The translations under genes were made by a program, and so were the position numbers. Below, one piece after another: positions 63,354 through 64,000 of a DNA stretch of 64,000 bases. The notes under the pieces are model-generated. The model worked only from the letters and a program-made list of their open reading frames with translations. It ran no database searches and was not told the origin of the DNA. Position 1 is the first letter of the stretch; every line of letters starts with the position of its first letter. The stretch comes from Betaproteobacteria bacterium (GTDB lineage: Bacteria > Pseudomonadota > Gammaproteobacteria > Burkholderiales > Ferrovaceae): positions 1 to 64,000 of the forward strand of contig JAGXAW010000003.1 in the NCBI GenBank assembly GCA_018971415.1. The letters are read 5' to 3'.

Positions 63354-64000
63354 ATGATTATTCTCGTCACAGGAGTTGCTGGGTTCATCGGCATGCATAC
63401 GGCACTAAGACTATTGAAAAATGGTCACAGTGTCATTGGTGTTGATAACCTTAACAGCTATTACTCTCCCAAGCTCAAGGAAGATAGGTTAAACCTCCTT
63501 AGCGCTTATCCCTCCTTTACCTTTTATCATGGGGCCATAGAGGATCGCTCTTTCATTGAGACCATTTTTAAACAGCACAGCATAGGTTATGTGGTTCATT
63601 TGGCAGCGCAAGCTGGGGTTCGTTACTCTCTTGAAGCACCGCAGGCTTATGTGGACAGTAATATTACGGGGCTATTAACCATTCTTGAAATGTGTCGTCA
63701 TTATCCGGTGGAGCACCTTCTCTTTGCGAGCTCCTCCAGCGTCTATGGATCCAACCAATCTATGCCTTGGCATGAGGGGCAGGGGGTTGATCATCCTTTA
63801 AGTTTTTACGCAGCAACCAAACGCGCGAATGAAGCCATGACCCACTCCTACAGCCATTTATTTGCAATACCCATGACGGGACTGCGTTTTTTTACAGTCT
63901 ATGGTCCTTGGGGCCGACCTGACATGGCTTACTTTAAATTTGCAGAAGCCATGCATAGCGAGCAAGTCATCACGGTATTTAATGAAGGTCAAATGTACCG
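63354..64000 (+). CDS. Partial NAD-dependent sugar epimerase (UDP-glucuronate 4-epimerase-like), truncated by window end; not in ORF track
   Basis: Frame from ATG 63354 open to window end: MIILVTGVAGFIGMHTALRLLKNGHSVIGVDNLNSYYSPKLKEDRL...VHLAAQAGVRYSLEAPQAYVDSNITG...FASSSSVYG...SFYAATKRANE. Confidence 0.93.
   Translation, partial: MIILVTGVAGFIGMHTALRLLKNGHSVIGVDNLNSYYSPKLKEDRLNLLSAYPSFTFYHGAIEDRSFIETIFKQHSIGYVVHLAAQAGVRYSLEAPQAYVDSNITGLLTILEMCRHYPVEHLLFASSSSVYGSNQSMPWHEGQGVDHPLSFYAATKRANEAMTHSYSHLFAIPMTGLRFFTVYGPWGRPDMAYFKFAEAMHSEQVITVFNEGQMY

Overview
This 64 kb window is a chromosomal segment around the replication origin, probably from a betaproteobacterium (judged from gene order and protein sequences; species not assigned). 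It is dense, mostly housekeeping DNA. Main blocks are: def-fmt-rsmB-DUF4390-ntrY-ntrX followed by two glycan-related genes; smg-topA; gyrB-dnaN-dnaA; rpmH-rnpA-yidD-yidC-mnmE-mnmG-rsmG-parA-parB; atpIBEFHAGDC-glmU; dsbA, a SPOR-domain gene, argS, priA, hemE, gltD, gltB, aroB and aroK; mrcA (PBP1A); hemB, engB, hemL, thiE, thiD; rubredoxin, uppP, thiC, pcm, greB, waaA, waaC; and a truncated UDP-sugar epimerase. I saw no CRISPR array, intact transposon, prophage, rRNA or confident tRNA. The most interesting points are: (1) four consecutive hairpins ending in a U-tract in the hemB-engB spacer, a candidate sRNA with C/U-rich loops; (2) an NtrX whose AAA+ domain has lost Walker A, GAFTGA and Walker B residues and which is translationally coupled to glycan genes, one of them missing from the ORF track; (3) clean losses at conserved neighbourhoods (pilMNOPQ between mrcA and aroK, dprA between def and smg, dgt between aroB and gltB), consistent with loss of pilus and competence functions; (4) an undocumented pseudogene after glmU; (5) oriC DnaA boxes, a pair of parS sites, and a DnaA-box/palindrome cluster upstream of priA. 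No convincing new multi-gene system was found.
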